A DNA stretch of 6,574 bases from positions 1 to 6,574 of the forward strand of contig DHFP01000053.1 of assembly GCA_002402315.1 (NCBI GenBank). The letters are read 5' to 3'. The notes beneath the pieces are model-generated. The model had not been told where the DNA came from. It did not search any database and saw only the letters and a program-made list of their open reading frames with translations. Positions 5,883 to 6,574 of this stretch are shown here, in pieces; position 1 is the stretch's first letter; each line of letters opens with the position of its first letter. A program made the position numbers and the translations under genes. This DNA is from Clostridiales bacterium UBA4821 (GTDB taxonomy: Bacteria; Bacillota; Clostridia; Acetivibrionales; UBA4821).

Positions 5883-6574
5883 GCTTTCCCTGCCTTTTTT
5901 ATGATATCTGCAGCTCTTTCAATGGTCTCCTCCTTTAGGTTTGCTCCGGCAATCAGTCTCACCTTTCCTTCATTTATGGGAACGGATGGTGGAATAAAGG
6001 GAGTTGATAGAATATTATTTTCAAACAGTTTCTTTGCAAGCAATATTGTGTTCTCCGGGCTGCCGGCAAGAATTGAATTTATCGGAGCTCCACCTGAGGC
6101 CGTTTCAAATCCGGCTTCTATCAGGCTATTATGTATAACATCCTTGTAGAACCACATCCTCCTGCTGATTTCCTCAAAATCTGAATCTATAATATCCAGT
6201 ACCATTTCAATGCCTCCAAGCACCGAAGGAGCTAAAGCAGTAGAATAAACAAGGTGAGGACAGTAGTATCTTAGATAATCAATGACTCCTTTTTCCCCAC
6301 TGATAACACCGCCTGTATTTGCAAGAGCCTTACCGAGAGAAGCTGTATAAATACCCTGAAAATCTTTTATACCCTGCTGCTCAAGAATACCCCTGCCCAT
6401 TTTTCCGATTACCCCAATCCCGTGAGAGTCATCAACCACCGGCACAGCATTGTACTTAATTGATAGCTCAACTATATCCTTAAGCGGCGCTATGGTACCA
6501 TCTGTAGAAAATACAGACTCTGTAACAATGAATACCTGCCTGTAACCTGTTGACTGCTCCAGTATCTTGCTAAG
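5879..6574 (-). CDS. Alpha-oxoamine synthase (serine palmitoyltransferase/KBL/BioF-like), 5' end outside the window
   Basis: This is the C-terminal 231 residues of a PLP-dependent alpha-oxoamine synthase. The family condenses an acyl-CoA or acyl-ACP with an amino acid and loses CO2, giving an alpha-amino ketone. The frame is open to the window edge at 6574. Numbering from the edge, ESVFSTDG (19-26) and IAPL precede VVDDSHG (46-52), whose D48 and H51 match the cofactor-contacting Asp and His. SLGKALANTGG (79-89) carries the expected PLP-binding K82. VYSTALAP (109-116) is the usual post-lysine strand. The stretch GEKGVIDYLR reads more like eukaryotic-type serine palmitoyltransferase than BioF, but this is from memory. 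Family members are about 390-420 residues, so roughly 160-190 residues, including part of the cofactor domain, lie outside. A GTG at 6445 falls within the conserved VPVVDDSHG strand and is not a start. The TGA stop overlaps the lipid kinase ATG (ATGA, 5879-5882). Family is confident; amino acid and acyl substrates are unknown. Confidence 0.9.
   Translation of the reverse strand, partial: LSKILEQSTGYRQVFIVTESVFSTDGTIAPLKDIVELSIKYNAVPVVDDSHGIGVIGKMGRGILEQQGIKDFQGIYTASLGKALANTGGVISGEKGVIDYLRYYCPHLVYSTALAPSVLGGIEMVLDIIDSDFEEISRRMWFYKDVIHNSLIEAGFETASGGAPINSILAGSPENTILLAKKLFENNILSTPFIPPSVPINEGKVRLIAGANLKEETIERAADIIKKAGKA

Noticed and set aside
5793..6149. 118-codon plus-strand open frame
   Set aside because: It lies antisense to the oxoamine synthase and lipid kinase coding regions, which carry clear family motifs; the plus-strand translation shows no recognisable domain.
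6443..6445. GTG at 6445 as start of the oxoamine synthase
   Set aside because: It falls inside a conserved strand just before VVDDSHG, and the frame is open with clear family sequence up to 6574.

Overview
Every supportable gene in this window lies on the minus strand, so the biology reads from position 6574 down to 1. The DNA is moderately AT-rich, starts are preceded by GAGG/AAGGAG-type Shine-Dalgarno sequences, and genes are tightly packed with ATGA-type overlaps. This, plus the SPASM radical SAM enzyme, suggests a Gram-positive anaerobe, most likely a member of the Clostridia. That placement is an inference from style, not from a marker gene.

Region 1 (6574 to 1595) is a compact block of five genes read in one direction, each start overlapping the previous stop by 4 or 8 bases. 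In order they are: the C-terminal part of an alpha-oxoamine synthase (serine palmitoyltransferase/KBL/BioF family, cut by the window edge), a diacylglycerol/sphingoid-type lipid kinase, a ThiL-like AIR-synthase-superfamily protein, a FabF-like beta-ketoacyl-ACP synthase with intact Cys-His-His, and an NAD(P)-dependent extended SDR (epimerase / 3-beta-HSD-like reductase). Together these look like parts of a dedicated lipid pathway. A ketosynthase would build a fatty chain, the oxoamine synthase would condense an acyl thioester with an amino acid to give a long-chain amino-ketone, the SDR would reduce the ketone, and the lipid kinase would phosphorylate the product or an intermediate. The logic resembles bacterial sphingolipid synthesis, but the gene set, with the ThiL-like protein embedded in it, is not one I recognise as described. 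The product is unknown.

Region 2 (1594 to 1388) is a 207-base gene-free gap. It holds a 140-base structured element (1437-1576) bounded by 27-base imperfect inverted repeats with further internal hairpins. It could be a small non-autonomous mobile element (MITE-like) or a structured RNA; I cannot assign it to a known class.

Region 3 (1387 to 1) encodes a 431-residue radical SAM/SPASM-type protein with a hydrophobic, basic N-terminal extension. Its stop codon abuts a near-perfect Shine-Dalgarno sequence for a 22-codon open reading frame that ends just inside the window edge. No tRNA, rRNA, CRISPR array or transposase gene was found.
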